This document shows, piece by piece, positions 11,938 through 23,731 of a stretch of 64,000 bases of DNA. Positions within the stretch are counted from its first letter, which is position 1. Each line of letters opens with the position of its first letter. A program made the translations under genes and the position numbers. The DNA is taken from contig NC_079423.1 in assembly GCF_026213295.1 (NCBI RefSeq), positions 20,098,288-20,162,287 of the forward strand. The letters are read 5' to 3'. The notes beneath the pieces were generated by a model. It ran no database searches. It saw nothing but the letters and a program-made list of their open reading frames with translations, and was not told where the DNA came from. The DNA comes from Gadus chalcogrammus (lineage: Eukaryota; Chordata; Actinopteri; Gadiformes; Gadidae).

Positions 11938-12480
11938 CCCTAACCCTGTAATACTATAATCAAGAGGACTAGGCAGTTCAAATAAAAAGAGATAGAACTT
12001 TATTGATCTGGGAACTTCATAAATATGTAAGATTGCTCCATATAACATAGAACACCAACAACGTATTAAACGTATGTAGGCCTAGAAAAATACCGTTCAA
12101 TGTTATTGCTTAAGAAACAGATTCCTTCCAACTAACTATTTATGAAAAATGCAATCATAATTTATATAAAAGTAAATGGTTACATATCGACCAGCAACAA
12201 AGTTGGAAATAATATTACAATTCATTCACCCAAATAATGAATTGTAATAATGAATTGTAACCCACCAACATTGTTAACTGTCATACATAGCTAAACAAGC
12301 AAAGGAAAATGAAATACCAACGCAACTAAAATGTTAATATTAGACTATTAACAAAATTATGAGAATTAAGGTCTCCCATAATCATTCAGGTAATCAATAC
12401 GCCCGGGCCTGTTCCAGCTATTTCAAAGATATTTGTGTTTTGTATATCCGTGTTCAACGCCATTCATGTTAAGTAAAAGG
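11938..12480. other. AT-rich sequence, nothing assigned
   Basis: No coding potential or paired repeat seen. A short AACCCTAACCC string at about 11936 is too brief to be telomeric. A motif ATAGAACTTTATTGATC near 11990 resembles a retroposon tail but is isolated. Confidence 0.3.
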
Positions 12481-12539
12481 AGAAACCTAGAACACGAGAA
12501 GTTAATGGAGCCGTGCACTTCTTTAATAGGTCCATGGCA

Positions 12540-14160
12540 CTGAGCCGATTGTTTCACTATGACTCCTTTCAGCTGGCCACCCCTCCATCTCCAGCAAAAA
12601 ATAAATACATAAAACGGCTAATAACACACTTGCGGGGTATTTGTGTGACGTAGACAGATGCGCCCACATCATGTAAACAAAACCATGGACATATTATAAA
12701 AAGGACAACGGATTCCAAAATGGCGCCCATTTATTCCTATGTAAACTGCTCAATGGCCAAGCCCCCAGGAACACTGCATACTTCCGCAATCCACCAGTGC
12801 TCAGCGGCCAATCCTGGTATTGCAGCTGTTTAAGCGGGCTGTGGACGGGTCCCTCAAATCATGGGACCCAGAAGTAGATATCTCCGTTCACTCCAATACA
12901 AGTGGGGAACAGGAATGTGTCTCCGCAAAAAATGTCTGGATATCAATCAAAGGCTCATAATTACCTTCATGCCATGTCCTAAAAAAATTTAAGTTTTTTC
13001 TTTTCAAAACGCCACCTCAAGCGTTTTATTAGCCGTTATCTCGCTGGGGAAGAGGAGTGTACAGCTGAAAGGAGTCGTAGTGAAACAAATGGCATCCGAG
13101 AGGGCCTAGTTCAGTGCTCAGTTAAAGTGTCCGATTTTTGGACTGGTTCATCTGCTGCTCAATAACTCTCACGGTCCTCTGCTTGCGATCATTGTGATTC
13201 ATCATGTATTGATCCATTTATTCAAAAGATCCAAAGACAAAGAACAGGTGCATTACGGTATCATTTTATATTGTTGTTGGACCGGAGTGGGTGGATGGGC
13301 ACACATGCGTTCTATATTTCTGCATCCGTAATGAAATAGGGCCTAGCCATAGACCCATGATGCGGAAGCATATCGCTCCTTGATGTTGCCCTGCGCCACT
13401 GAGCAGTTCACATAGGCCGTTTCTCAATTCCTAGCACGCGTACTACGGACTCGATGACTTGCAAGCACGTACTTGGCAAGTCTGTACTTCAAGCACATAC
13501 TTGCGAGTACGTACCTGCGATTGGAACAGCAGCGGACTCGATGACGTCACCACCTCTGCTCGTCCGTTAACTGTGCTACGGCCTCATTTAGGCATATACT
13601 ACTGAACAATATAAACAAATGATATAAAACAAAATCCCAGCCTCTTTCATTTTCAAATAGTATGTAAATATTCTGAATGAATAAAAATTGAAAAGATATG
13701 CATGTCCTGTCATGTGTATAAGCTATACACACACGACTTTATATATATTTATATATTATCTTATATTATTATTATTATTATATTATATAAATATATATAT
13801 AAGTTAAGAGTACCTTAAGCTACAGTTGTGCGTCTTCTCCATATTGTCCGCCATCGTACTGCTGCGAGTGCGAAATGCATCCTGGGATTTATAGCGATTG
13901 CAAGCACACACGAGCCACCTCTGATGCATGCTTGGTGAAACGGCGAGATCGAGCATGCATCAAGAACACTTCCGGGTTTTACGACAGTACTCGCTTGATG
14001 CGTGCTTCGAATTGGAACAGTGCTCGGGCAACGACTGATGACGTTTCACGAGTCCACGAGCACACGAGCACGCACAAGTACGCGAATTGAGAAACGGCCA
14101 TAGGAATGAAAAGGCGCCAATTTGGAATCCGGTGTCCATTCTATAATAGGTCCATGTCAA
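12540..14160. repeat. Overlapping inverted-repeat elements
   Basis: One pair is 12555-12620 against 13010-13090 (TTTCACTATGACTCCTTTCAGCT and complement). A second pair is 12683-12760 against the sequence on both sides of the inserted MITE, ending at 14154 (CATGGACATATTATA-like against TATAATAGGTCCATG). Sequence GGGTATTTGTGTGACG with GCCCACATCATGTAAAC at about 12636-12680 recurs in the MITEs at 20.9 and 24.3 kb. These are probably non-autonomous DNA transposon remnants. Nothing codes. Confidence 0.6.
13415..14099. mobile_element. PIF/Harbinger-like MITE, TSD ATA
   Basis: Inverted termini GGCCGTTTCTCAATTC and GAATTGAGAAACGGCC with imperfect similarity extending inward (AGCACG and GTAC boxes), flanked by ATA (13412-13414 and 14100-14102). 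It is non-coding and has a TA-rich core (13737-13800). A 3-bp duplication suggests PIF/Harbinger mobilisation. It sits in the right arm of an older inverted repeat. Confidence 0.75.
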
Positions 14161-14384
14161 TGGCGCGTGGCAACATCAAGGAGAGAGAGGGGTTTCAAGA
14201 TGGCGGAGTGGGAGGCAGCACTTTTGCAGGCTCCGGTTTCTTGTTCTTTATTCAATCCATGAACCTTGATTTTACAGTGTAAAAACCCTCTGTTAAACAG
14301 CTATTTAATTTCGTGTCAAACAGTAACATAAATAGAAAACAGTTGAGCTTTTTCTTTTTTCGAGAGGAAAACTTGACCGCTAGC

Positions 14385-15195
14385 ATGGCTGACCACGACT
14401 ACAACTTGAGTGCTCTCCACGAGGCATGTGACGATATCGACATTGATGAAGAAGTTTGTGCAGATTCATATGCTTCAAAAGAACACAAACTGAACAAAGA
14501 ACACATGCCAATAAAAGATCCAAATCCCAAGAAACAGAGAGGCCAAAGCGGAATGGAAGACGGAAACACTAATGCTGCAATTTTACATGCGGTACAAGCT
14601 CTGACCCGGAAAATGGATGAACAGACTGAACCCTTGAAGAGTTTCGACAGACCATCAAAAGTATCAAAGTTAATACAACGGCTGCCAAAGAAAAAAGAGA
14701 GGGAATCTGCATGCTACAGAAAAAGTTTGACATCCTTCACAGAGAAAATAACTTGTTGAAAGAAGCTCATGCAGAGCAAATCCGCTACAAACGAACATGG
14801 AACCTGCGGATGATTGGTCTCACAGAGGAGGATGGAGAGGACAGGACACCAGAGATGTCGTTCTCGGCATACTTACAAGAGTTGTCCATATGTCCGTGGA
14901 GTGGCTGCGAGAAACCGTAGACACCGTTCACCGGCTGGGAAGAAAAGGCGACGCCGCTACCTCCAACAACACACCGAGAGCGATCATCATCCAGTTCGGA
15001 ATGAGAGTGGTGTGGGATGAAGTCTGGTAGAAGTCGAAGGATGCCAGAGTGTGCAAAGACATGAACATATGCTTCAAAGAAGACTTCTCAAAAGAAGACC
15101 GGGAGGCTCGGAAGCTGTGGCCGTTGGTTCAGGAAGCCAGGAAGAGAGGTAAAAGAGCATTCTTGAAGGAAGGATACGCGATAACCGAAGAGTGA
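14385..15195 (+). pseudogene. L1-like ORF1 protein (nucleic-acid-binding), broken
   Basis: The start ATG gives MADHDYNLSALHEACDD. Reading on across frames gives a coiled-coil-like stretch (KKFDILHRENNLLKEAHAEQ, about 14715-14775), then RTWNLRMIGLTEED and VDTVHRLGRK with RAIIIQF (RRM-like core), then DARVCKDMNICFKEDFSKED and RKRGKRAFLKEGYAITEE (C-terminal domain), ending at 15195. This order is that of L1/Tx1-type ORF1 proteins, which coat the element RNA. At least two frameshifts and an internal stop (about 15028) disable it. It lies upstream of an ORF2 fragment on the same strand. Confidence 0.85.
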
Positions 15196-15831
15196 ACCCT
15201 GAGTGAACGCAAGTTTTTTCTATCATAAATGGCTGGCAGAACTCCAATTTACGTTCACACTTGACTGAAGCACTTTTCTCTAACATTCGGTTGGCATCTA
15301 TTCTCCAGTTCCGATGTGTAAGTATTGCCTACCCACCCTTTGTTCGTCAATGACTATATTGCAGATTACAGATAAACCGATGTTATGATTAGATCATACG
15401 GTTAATGTGACGCTGTTGCAGCCAATATCCTTTTTTTGCATGGCAGTGTTTGGCTGAGACTGAATGCTTCTTTTTGTTGTTTTAAAAAAAAAAAAAAAGT
15501 TCATAATAAGGGTCATATCTTTATGTTATACTGGTTGCTATAACTGGTGTTATTTCTGCTTATTGACTTGAACGTTTTCTATTCGTAAGTTTATAAAAGT
15601 TTAAAATCAGAGAATTACGATAGTATGAGTAATAATAGGTCATTGTTGTTCACATATTAGACCTTACTACAATAGCTGTTTATATGAAGGTTTTTATCTT
15701 TCCCTTTATGATGATTGGAGGTTTTTTTTGCACTAAACATAAAGGTTAAGGACTAAGTTACTCATTCCTGCGCATCGCTACATTCTTTTGGTACATTATT
15801 TTAAGGCTATTTACTTAGGCCTACTACCTAA
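15196..15831. other. Spacer between L1-like ORF1 and ORF2
   Basis: AT-rich, with an A-run at about 15484-15498. No frame or repeat structure is seen. It is long for an inter-ORF spacer, so it may include a decayed insertion. Confidence 0.4.
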
Positions 15832-16426
15832 ATGTTGTCCTTTATTTCTTTAAATGCTAGAGGGTTAAAAAATAATGTAAAACGTAAGGCTATTTGTCTT
15901 TTCTGTAAGGAGCAAAGGGCTAGTAATTGCAATGGGGAGATTCTATTTTCTTCAGTCATGAAACCTCACATTCGGCTGGAGTTATGATTTTATTAAACAG
16001 ATTCCCTGGTAGGACTATTGACCCAAAAAGTGACCCCAATGGTTATTGGTTAATGGTTTCAGCAGAAATTAATGGAATAAACCCCATTTTATTATGTGTA
16101 TATGGTTACAACAGGAAATGACATAACAAAAATCTATTCTCATCTTTAAACAGGTATATAGAGGAGTGGAAAATGCGTTACCCAACAGACAGTGTAATAA
16201 TTGGGGGGGATTTCAACCTGGTCCCTGATCTTTGGTTAGACCGCCTACCTTCAACGAGACAGTGCCACGCATTTGATTGAACAATACTTGAACTGATGAC
16301 AAAGGCCAATCTATTAGATTACTGGAGAATGAAGAACCCAACTAGAAAACAATTTACATGGTTCAATGCATCTAACAATGTTCAATGCTCAAGGCTGGAT
16401 TACTGGTTAATCTCAAACAACCTGAT
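15832..16426 (+). pseudogene. L1-like ORF2, AP-endonuclease part only
   Basis: Begins ATG with FISLNARGLKNNVKRKA. It then continues in shifted frames: DSIFFSHETSHSAGVMILL, DPNGYWLMVSAEING, IIGGDFNLVPD (endonuclease motif with Asp and Asn) and SRLDYWLISNN. These are the conserved blocks of an apurinic-endonuclease-type domain that nicks target DNA. The start region has lost sequence near 15925, and a stop follows NGYWL...YNRK. The frame is cut at 16427 by a foldback element and no RT domain follows beyond it. Confidence 0.85.
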
Positions 16427-17056
16427 CATTCTCACTCCGAACGTGTTGATTTTGTGTTGACGAACGGTCAGTGACTTTGGCTTCAGTTTCTGACGCAAAG
16501 GGGTACCCTTGCGCTTCTTTTTTCGAAGCATGGGGTTATCAACTCTTACAATGTAACCCCTTCACGGGGGACCCGATGGCTGCACATAGAGACGCTATGA
16601 GCATTCATCCCATTGGCTAACGCAGGACCATGTGCTTCTTTTTTCGACGCAGGGGGTTTTCAACTCATTGTAATGTAATCCCTCCACGGCAATGTATGAA
16701 GCTATGAGCATTCATTCATCCCATTGGCTAACGGAAGACCCGATGGCTGCACATTAACGGCGATTTTACAGTGAAATCTGTGACATTCCTCAACACAACT
16801 ACACCAACGTGTCCCCCGTTAATTACACAACATGTGTGGGTTAAGTTTATGGGCATCAGTTGTCCTGTTTTGTGCTTTGATTGAGGGAAACAATCGTTTT
16901 TTTGATCAGTGCTGGGTAGCTGAGGTCGTTGCTATAGAGACCAAGACAGACAGAGCAACCCTTTCAAAATTACGTTCCCAGAGAACTATTCGGCATTCTC
17001 AATTACGTTTGTCTAAAAAACGTATTTTGTCCGTGATTACGTTTTATTGAACATAT

Positions 17057-18149
17057 CGTAAATACGGATTCGTTCTCAGCCCATTTTTTGCCATTTATTT
17101 ACCATGTTACTATGGCAGAATAAAGAATAAATTCATGCATTATCATTCAACTTGAACATATGTTTTTACAGTATAGAGTGGTGGAGGGATGACGTGTGTT
17201 GGCCAACCCGGAAGTGAGCGTCGCCCTCGGTTCCCTTGACAAAAAGCCAACGGGTTTTTCCATTGGATTTTGGATTATTGCAGAAAAATTAGCATCTTTG
17301 AAGCCGCTCCTCAAAAACTGAAAATAAATAAAAATAACCGTGCTTCAAAGAACGAAATGTAAACTAATGCATTCTGAATAAGAGTGTTTCTCCGATTTTT
17401 CCATGCTACACAGAACGAAATGTAAACCCATGCAAATAAAGACTTCAAGGTCCTAATAATTTAAACATCATTAATCTCCTGAGTGTGGGGTGGTATTCTT
17501 TTTTTTCCAACAGGGCTGCATCCAGACACTTGACCGTCATGGTTGCTATGGTGGTTGCTATCGACCAACCCCTCTAATCCTTACATGGCTCTAAAAACAA
17601 CGCGGCAAAGAATCTGCCGTCAATTGTGTTGTTTTTGTCGTAAACTAGGGTCCGATGGTTAAAAAATACACAGATATTCCAAGGTATCCTTAAAGGCAGC
17701 TTGGATGTTTTTATTATCTGCAGTTTAGACTTCTTTCCTATTTAACCTATTTTTTAAAGCAAAACACCAAGCTCATTGATTTAACGAGGCAGGGTTATTT
17801 GAAACAATTTATTAAATAAATATTTGTGAGAGGTCATTCCTTCTCCTGAGTTTGCTTCCTATTTATGTCCTATTTATGTACACCCCTACTGTCCACAAGC
17901 ACCCCCCCCCCCCCCCTCCCCATATGGATTTGGAGAATTGTTGCCACGTCCCAGTGGTGGAGGTATCATATATATGAAAGAGGGCATTCAATTATAGCCT
18001 ACTACAATGATCAATTAGGAGGCCGAAGCCCTAAAGGAAGTGATGCAATAGGTGACTGAGTCGACAACATTTAAGTAAGCTGTATAGGGTCTCTTATATA
18101 TCAAAGGGGGTCTCAAAGGACGCATACGCTTCAACCTGTGGCTCCAGCA
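17057..18149. other. Interior of foldback element
   Basis: Contains two units of a dispersed 63-bp module (about 17305-17430, core CAGAACGAAATGTAAACC) also found at 61.5-62.7 kb, and a C-run at about 17900-17917. No coding sequence is recognised. Confidence 0.5.
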
Positions 18150-18785
18150 CTACAGGAAATGACTCAGCAAGTGCTCCATCTCGTTGCAACTCACCCAGCG
18201 GCTCGCTTGCAAGATTTTGGGCTGAAGTTCTTCCCAGACCTACACCCTAGCCATCCAACATGCATATCTGAGAATCAGGCCTCTCTTTAATAATGACAAA
18301 AAGTTATGAGAGAAACACACATTAACTTTTTGTTATCTCATAAGCGGCGTGGTGCCGGCTCCTTTTGACCTTTTGACCCCAGACTTCAAAAAACGTGGCA
18401 ACAGGCCAGCTGTGTCTACACACCTTTAGCCACAAATGTACACCTCCATCCCACAAAAAATGGGGACTAGAAACTAACCTCTGTCTTATGTACATTTACT
18501 GTACTGTTGGAGGTCACGCCCCTTTGCCGACCTTTTCGAGATAGCTAGGGATGCTAAAATGTTGACCCACATTTCCCGGGGCCCCGTGAACGACATATCC
18601 GAGATTTGGAGTTCTAGCCCTTAGAGAAAAAAAGTTTTCCCAAATGGAGTGTCATATGGACAAAGCCCCTCAGAAGTGTAGCCTGCAAGACCTAATGGTT
18701 CAGAATGTGGTGGAAAAACAGTTTTTGAGATAGGAAGGTCCTACTGCCCTGAAATTTTAATACCTTATTCTAGGGCCTAACTGGG
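18150..18785 (+). repeat. Extra half-copy of the 7.1-7.76 kb palindrome block
   Basis: Closely matches about 7130-7765, including GCGGCTCGCTTGCAAGATTT, CTTTTGACCTTTTGACCCC and the loop sequence TAGGGCCTAACTGGGA, but diverges there into a different hairpin instead of continuing into a second arm. Only one arm of the palindrome is present. Confidence 0.8.
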
Positions 18786-18893
18786 ACCTCCGCACCGAAA
18801 CTTGGCCCGGTCGGACCCCGAGGGCAGGCCCCCCCTTCCTGCCCTCGGGGTCCGACCGGGCCAAGTTTCGGTGGGGAGGTCCCAGTTAGGCCC
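18773..18893. repeat. 56-bp-arm GC-rich hairpin
   Basis: Arms 18773-18828 and 18838-18893 pair with a single mismatch around a 9-nt C-rich loop. It sits where the palindrome centre should be. The segment to 19093 is G/T-rich and non-coding. Confidence 0.9.
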
Positions 18894-19903
18894 TGGAAGG
18901 CCTTGGAAGAACACGAGGGTGGGGGCCTGCACGTGAGTGAGACCGTGTTGGGGGTTGCCGGGGTAACCGTGGTTTGTTTTGGGTGGGATTTCTGCTGTTG
19001 GTTACGGGTTTCAGTGACCTGGTTTTGGTTCATTAAAAGTTCCTTCAATTACTAATGACTCAACATCGTTATGTCACCGGCGAGGTCATTACAATATGTT
19101 CAATAAAACGTAATCACGGACAAAATACGTTTTTTAGACAAACGTAATTGAGAATGCCGAATAGTTCTCTGGGAACGTAATTTTGATTAGAAAGGGTTGC
19201 TCTGTCAGTTGTCAAAAAAAAGCGCACGGACGTGGCCTCTATAGCAACGACCTCAGCTACCCAACACTGATCAAAAAAACGATTGTTTCTCTCAATCAAA
19301 ACACAAAACAGGACAACTGATGCCCATAAACTTAACCCATACATGTTTTGTAATTAACAAGGACACGTTGGTGTAGTTGTGTTGAGGAATGTCACAGATT
19401 TCACTGTAACATCGCCGTTAATGTGCAGCCACCGGGTCTTCCGTTAGCCAATGGGATGAATGCTCATAGCTTCATATATTGCCGTGGAGGGATTACATTG
19501 CAATGAGTGGAAAACCCCCTGCGTCGAAAAAAGAAACACATGGTCCTCCGTTAGCCAATGGGATGAATGCTCATAGCGTCTCTATGTGCAGCCATCGGCT
19601 CTTCCGTTAGCCAATGGGATGAATGCTCATAGCTTCATATATTGCCGTGGAGGGATTACATTGCAATGAGTGGAAAACCCCCTGCGTCGAAAAAAGAAGC
19701 GCAAATCCACCGTTAGCCAATGGGATGAATGCTCATAGCGTCTCTATGCGCAGCCGTCGGGTCCCCCGTGAAGGGGTTACATTGTAACGAGTTGAAAACC
19801 CCATGCGTCGAAAAAAGAAGTACAAGGGTACCCTTTTGCGTCAGAAACTGAAGCCAAAGTCACTGACCGTTTGTCAAAAATCGACGCGTTCGGAGTGAGA
19901 ATG

Positions 19904-20814
19904 TGTTGGTATTGAGGCTTTAATAAAATCCCGGACGATTTTGAAATTTCACCCGGACGCATTTGATTCCTACCCTTCCACTGTTAAATAGCGGCGCAAG
20001 TTGAGTGGCGTGTGAATGGGTTGAATTGCGTGCATCTCACGGAGAGCCCTGCGTAATGTTCAGCTGTCAGAAATGTGTTGTAATCACTTGTATTCCTCAT
20101 AGCTCTCAGGCTGTGAGGAAATCAGCAGGCCGCGATCGCAGCTCCTTTGATGTGAACGCGCACAGAGCGCATAGTTCAGAGCTGGACAATGATGTCGTAG
20201 TAAAGCCCTCGGGTCTACTCTGCATGTATTAACTGTGGCTAAATATCAACTGCACTGAAGTCATCATAACTTCATAAGTTCTCATTTTCAAATGATTATG
20301 AATACTATTATTGTTATTTGAAGCCGTGTCAGTCTTGACTGTGGGTGGTGTGGTCCTCTGTGTCTGCTAGTGTCTATAATACAGTAATATTTTTGTCGAC
20401 ATTATCAAACGGAAGAACTTTTATTATGAAGAGCACAGGGCAATGAAGAACGCTAGCCAATAAGAGGACCCGCCCACCGGCGGAAACCAGATATTGAGTG
20501 GTAAATTCGTTTCGCTCAGTAAGAACCAAAAAACGAATAAACAAACTGAAATTTAGATTTTCGTTTTCTTGTCAAAACGAAAAAACGGCTTTCTGGTTTC
20601 TGCTTGCGTCAATTTTTCCCAGAAAACAGAGTAATAAAACGTACCTTGCTCAATAAAGACCCCAAACCCGTTAACCCAACTTAACCTAACAGAAACAAAT
20701 TGACAAAAGGCAATAAACCCCTTTTTCCCAACCGGCATCACGAATACCCAGACTCCCCGGGGGGCATATGTCGAAATGCGCATGTGCACCGTAGTTGGCC
20801 CAGCCTCAGACAGA
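19904..20814. other. No gene recognised
   Basis: The sequence right of the foldback does not continue the L1-like ORF2. Short frames at 20005-20232 (+) and 20553-20942 (-) show no family motif. A segment near 20560-20600 is rich in AAAACGAAAA. Confidence 0.3.
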
Positions 20815-21379
20815 AGCTGTGTTCGAAATCGTTCCCTATACACTCGTTCCCTATTCCCTATATAGTGTACATGATATAGTGCACTATATAGGGAATAGGG
20901 AACGAGAATTCGGACACTACGCTGAACATTTCTAAACGTCATTTGCGTCAGTAAATGCGCCGGGTATTTGTGTGACGTGATGCGCCGACATCATCTAAAC
21001 AAACCGGGCTGGAGGTTGTATTGATGTTGAATGTTACATTTCCTTGTTCACGTTTTTTTAAATTAATTTTCAATGTTAAATATTCTATGTTAAATCCCAA
21101 ATAAATTGATGACATTTCTAAACACAAGCCGGAGACTCCATCATTAAATGTATTCGTTTTCGCGGTTATTCAGCTTCTTCTTCTCCCTTGGAAAAATATA
21201 ACCGCATTGCATTGTGGTATACGGGAGTAACATGTAGGGAACATCGTATGTACCGTATTTTAAGTCCACTATATAGTGCCCTATATAGTGGACCACTGAG
21301 AATTCGAACACCCTACAAAATGGCATGCACCCTATTTAGTGCACTACATCCATGATAGGGAACGATTTCGAACGCAGCT
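20815..21379. mobile_element. MITE with AGCTGTGTTCGAAATCG termini
   Basis: Termini AGCTGTGTTCGAAATCGTTC and GATTTCGAACGCAGCT are inverted, with AGA on both sides as a possible 3-bp duplication. A perfect inner hairpin lies at about 20843-20904 (arms containing TTCCCTATTCCCTATATAG). Related copies are at 23732-24543 and at the right edge of the window. Confidence 0.7.
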
Positions 21380-22149
21380 AGAGTCTGACTTAAACCCGTG
21401 TGTCTTGCTAACAAAGAGACTACAGTGAGCCCGACTCTTGACCCAAAACTCAACATTGTTGGTTGGACTAAATTGCATTGCACAGTTGTACTTGAATACT
21501 TAATGTTTTATATTCATTTTACTCAGAAATCATAATGAGACCAACAATTTTGAGTTTTCGTTTTTACAGTGCATGCGTACAGTTTTTCTGTCAGAGAGAG
21601 AGTCTGAGAATGAGAGAGTGGCCATGTAATGTTAGATAAAAGAATTAGCCTTATTACATTTCCACTGGGACCATGCTGTCTGTGTTGGTAGCGAGCTGTG
21701 CTTTTGGTGCGTTCTCTTTCTCTATCTCTCTGCATTGAACAGCCACCAACCAATCAACCAGCAGCCAGCTCTGCTGCTCTCGCAAAAGATACGTCCTCCT
21801 GAGACGTGGTGGATTTGAGTGCATGGATTAGATGAGATTACAGCTAGATCCTGCTAGTTGGTTTGAGTCCCCCATCCCGGTGAGACCACATTAAGACTGC
21901 CCAAGGGGGACAGTTAAAGTTCAGAACGCCAGCAGGAAAAATGTGCTTGTAGATCAGAGCAAACTGAAAAAAATACATATTATGAAATAGGGATAGGTCA
22001 GAATAGTCGATTAATCGTTCCCGAGGGTCAAAATCGATTTTTAACATTTGGACCGTTTGCATTTTTTCCCATTCAAATATAAAGTTTGTCACAAGCCATA
22101 ATTTTGTTTCCCTGGTAACGCCTGAGGGTTTGACTAATACCTGGAACAC
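21380..22149. other. No gene recognised
   Basis: Contains GA-rich and CT-rich tracts (21590-21625, 21715-21732). A GGTTTGAGTCCC string at about 21861 resembles a tRNA B box, but no A box or fold was seen. Confidence 0.3.
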
Positions 22150-22560
22150 TAGAGTACTAAAGTGAAACGTCACGTCCTGGCAACCGGATTTTTAGTTCTA
22201 AACAACTGAACGAGAGATGGCGTTTTCCAACGCTGCCATATGTTATTCTTTCAAAATGAAAATAAATCAATTTCAAGAGGTGAAAATCACTACCAATCGA
22301 AACATGTCGAGGCTTTCTTGTATTCCCCTGGGGTATTAAAAGGAAAAGTTTGACAACGTTACTTTATTTTTTATGAAGCCAATCTACTCTTAATATTACT
22401 TACATCATTGGTAAAGCAAACTCGCAAATCAATTTGCAAAGAAATCGTTCATTTTCTAAAAAAACGTTCGTATGGCATAGGATTTCCCCTTGTTAATTTG
22501 GTTTGTGTAGAACCGAATATCGGTTGCTATGGAAACGTGAGGTCACACTTTAGTACTCTA
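22150..22560. mobile_element. MITE with 15-bp TIRs
   Basis: Perfect inverted termini TAGAGTACTAAAGTG and CACTTTAGTACTCTA enclose about 380 bp without coding content. If the first TA is read as the duplicated target, this is a Tc1/mariner-type MITE. The next segment (22561-23040) has nothing I can assign. Confidence 0.6.
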
Positions 22561-23040
22561 TCATTACCTTCCCGTAAGGTTCTTATGCAACGGAAACGTT
22601 GTTCACTCCTCCAGTAAATAGGATGGACCTTAGCTACGACTTGGCAACGGTAGGTATTCTAGTCCGCTCAGCTATGAGCCAGAGAGCTACCGTTATGCGT
22701 TGTACATATTTATAATTTGAAATTCGTCCCGGCCTTTATACAACAAATACTCTAGGGTCTATATAACCAGCATTGTCTGATTACAGTTTAATTCATTTTT
22801 CACAATTCACCAGCTCTCGTTTTGAAGACCGAATCACCGCGCCATTCATTTCAATGGGATTCGGTCCAGTTACTAAAAAAATCCTTCCAAGAAAGGTCCG
22901 AACCTGTTACCTACCACCTCCTAATAGCCTACTTTTGTCAAATACCATCAACACAGTATTTCCTTATAATTGCAGATGTATTTCTTTTCAATTTCCAAAT
23001 AGCTTACTTTTAACAATGAAAAAACAGTAAGACTAAGTAA

Positions 23041-23390
23041 CGCATATTAACATTTCAAGTAAACAAAACAGGTAAAATAGGTCTGCATTTCAAGTAAACA
23101 TAAAAAGTGCATAAGGCCTACATGTCAAGTAAGCAGAACAGGTACACTAGGCCTACACTTCAAAAAAACACAAATTGCATTAGGCCTACATTTCAATTAA
23201 GCAAAACAGGTACACCAGGCCTACATTTCAAATAAACACAAAAAGAGCATTAGGCCTTCATTTCAAGTAAGCAAAACAGGTACACTAGGCCTATGTTTCA
23301 AGTAAGCAAAACAGGTACACTAGGCCTACATTTCAAGTAAGCAAAACAGGTACACTAGGCCTACATTTCAAGTAAGGAAAACGGGTACCC
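23041..23390 (+). repeat. Minisatellite, unit about 37 bp
   Basis: About nine to ten tandem units ending AGGCCTACATTTCAAGTAAG. Two variants partly alternate: one with GCAAAACAGGTACACT, the other with ACACAAAAAGAGCATT. The last four units are almost uniform. It abuts the broken end of a hAT transposase remnant. Confidence 0.85.
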
Positions 23391-23393
23391 CAT

Positions 23394-23501
23394 CTGTACT
23401 GACTGAGACAACCTTTTTTAGACCAATCCCCCTCTTTGACAGCATCTCCTTAATAGCCTCATGAATATCTTCTCGTCTTGTGTGTGTCTCAAGTGGTGTT
23501 A
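23394..23501 (-). pseudogene. hAT transposase remnant, downstream half
   Basis: The minus strand reads LTPLETHTRREDIHEAIKEM then KRGIGLKKVVSVSTDGVP, a conserved segment of hAT transposases of the ZBED5/SCAND3-like type, where STDG carries a catalytic Asp. It joins in frame to 37288-37415 once the 13.8 kb insertion and one TTA copy are ignored. It ends abruptly at the minisatellite. Confidence 0.75.
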
Positions 23502-23731
23502 AGGCAAGCCCACACCGGACCGAAAATCGGCGTCGGTGAGAAAATCGGGGTCGGTGACATGAGTCTATTTGGTGTGGTCGCTCAAATCGGCCACGTCGGC
23601 GTTCATTTCAGCTTATTCAACATGTGTAATCGGCTATTCGAGTCGGTCATTCTTTTACCATTCTGATTGATGGAGGGCTATCAGCTTGACTAGCGAATCA
23701 GTGAAGCCCGGAAGTGAGGATGGTCAACATA

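Larger units (their letters stand above)
16427..19903. mobile_element. Foldback element inside L1-like ORF2
   Basis: Terminal arms 16427-17056 and 19094-19903 are complementary (CATTCTCACTCCGAACG and its complement at the tips). The right arm is longer because about 175 bp is duplicated in tandem (19437-19550 and 19611-19720, containing CCGTTAGCCAATGGGATGAA). Terminal CTTTTTTCG(A)CGCA boxes repeat several times. No target duplication is evident at the tips. The interior is heterogeneous and no transposase is seen. Confidence 0.75.

Noticed and set aside
11936..11952. AACCCTAACCC string, also near 57665 and 57705
   Set aside because: Only one or two telomere-like units each; not an interstitial telomere array.
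21850..21880. GGTTTGAGTCCC as a tRNA-derived SINE or tRNA B box
   Set aside because: No A box at the right distance and no cloverleaf could be drawn.
23041..23390. Regular repeats considered as a CRISPR array
   Set aside because: Units are contiguous, with no unique spacers, in a eukaryotic transposon context.
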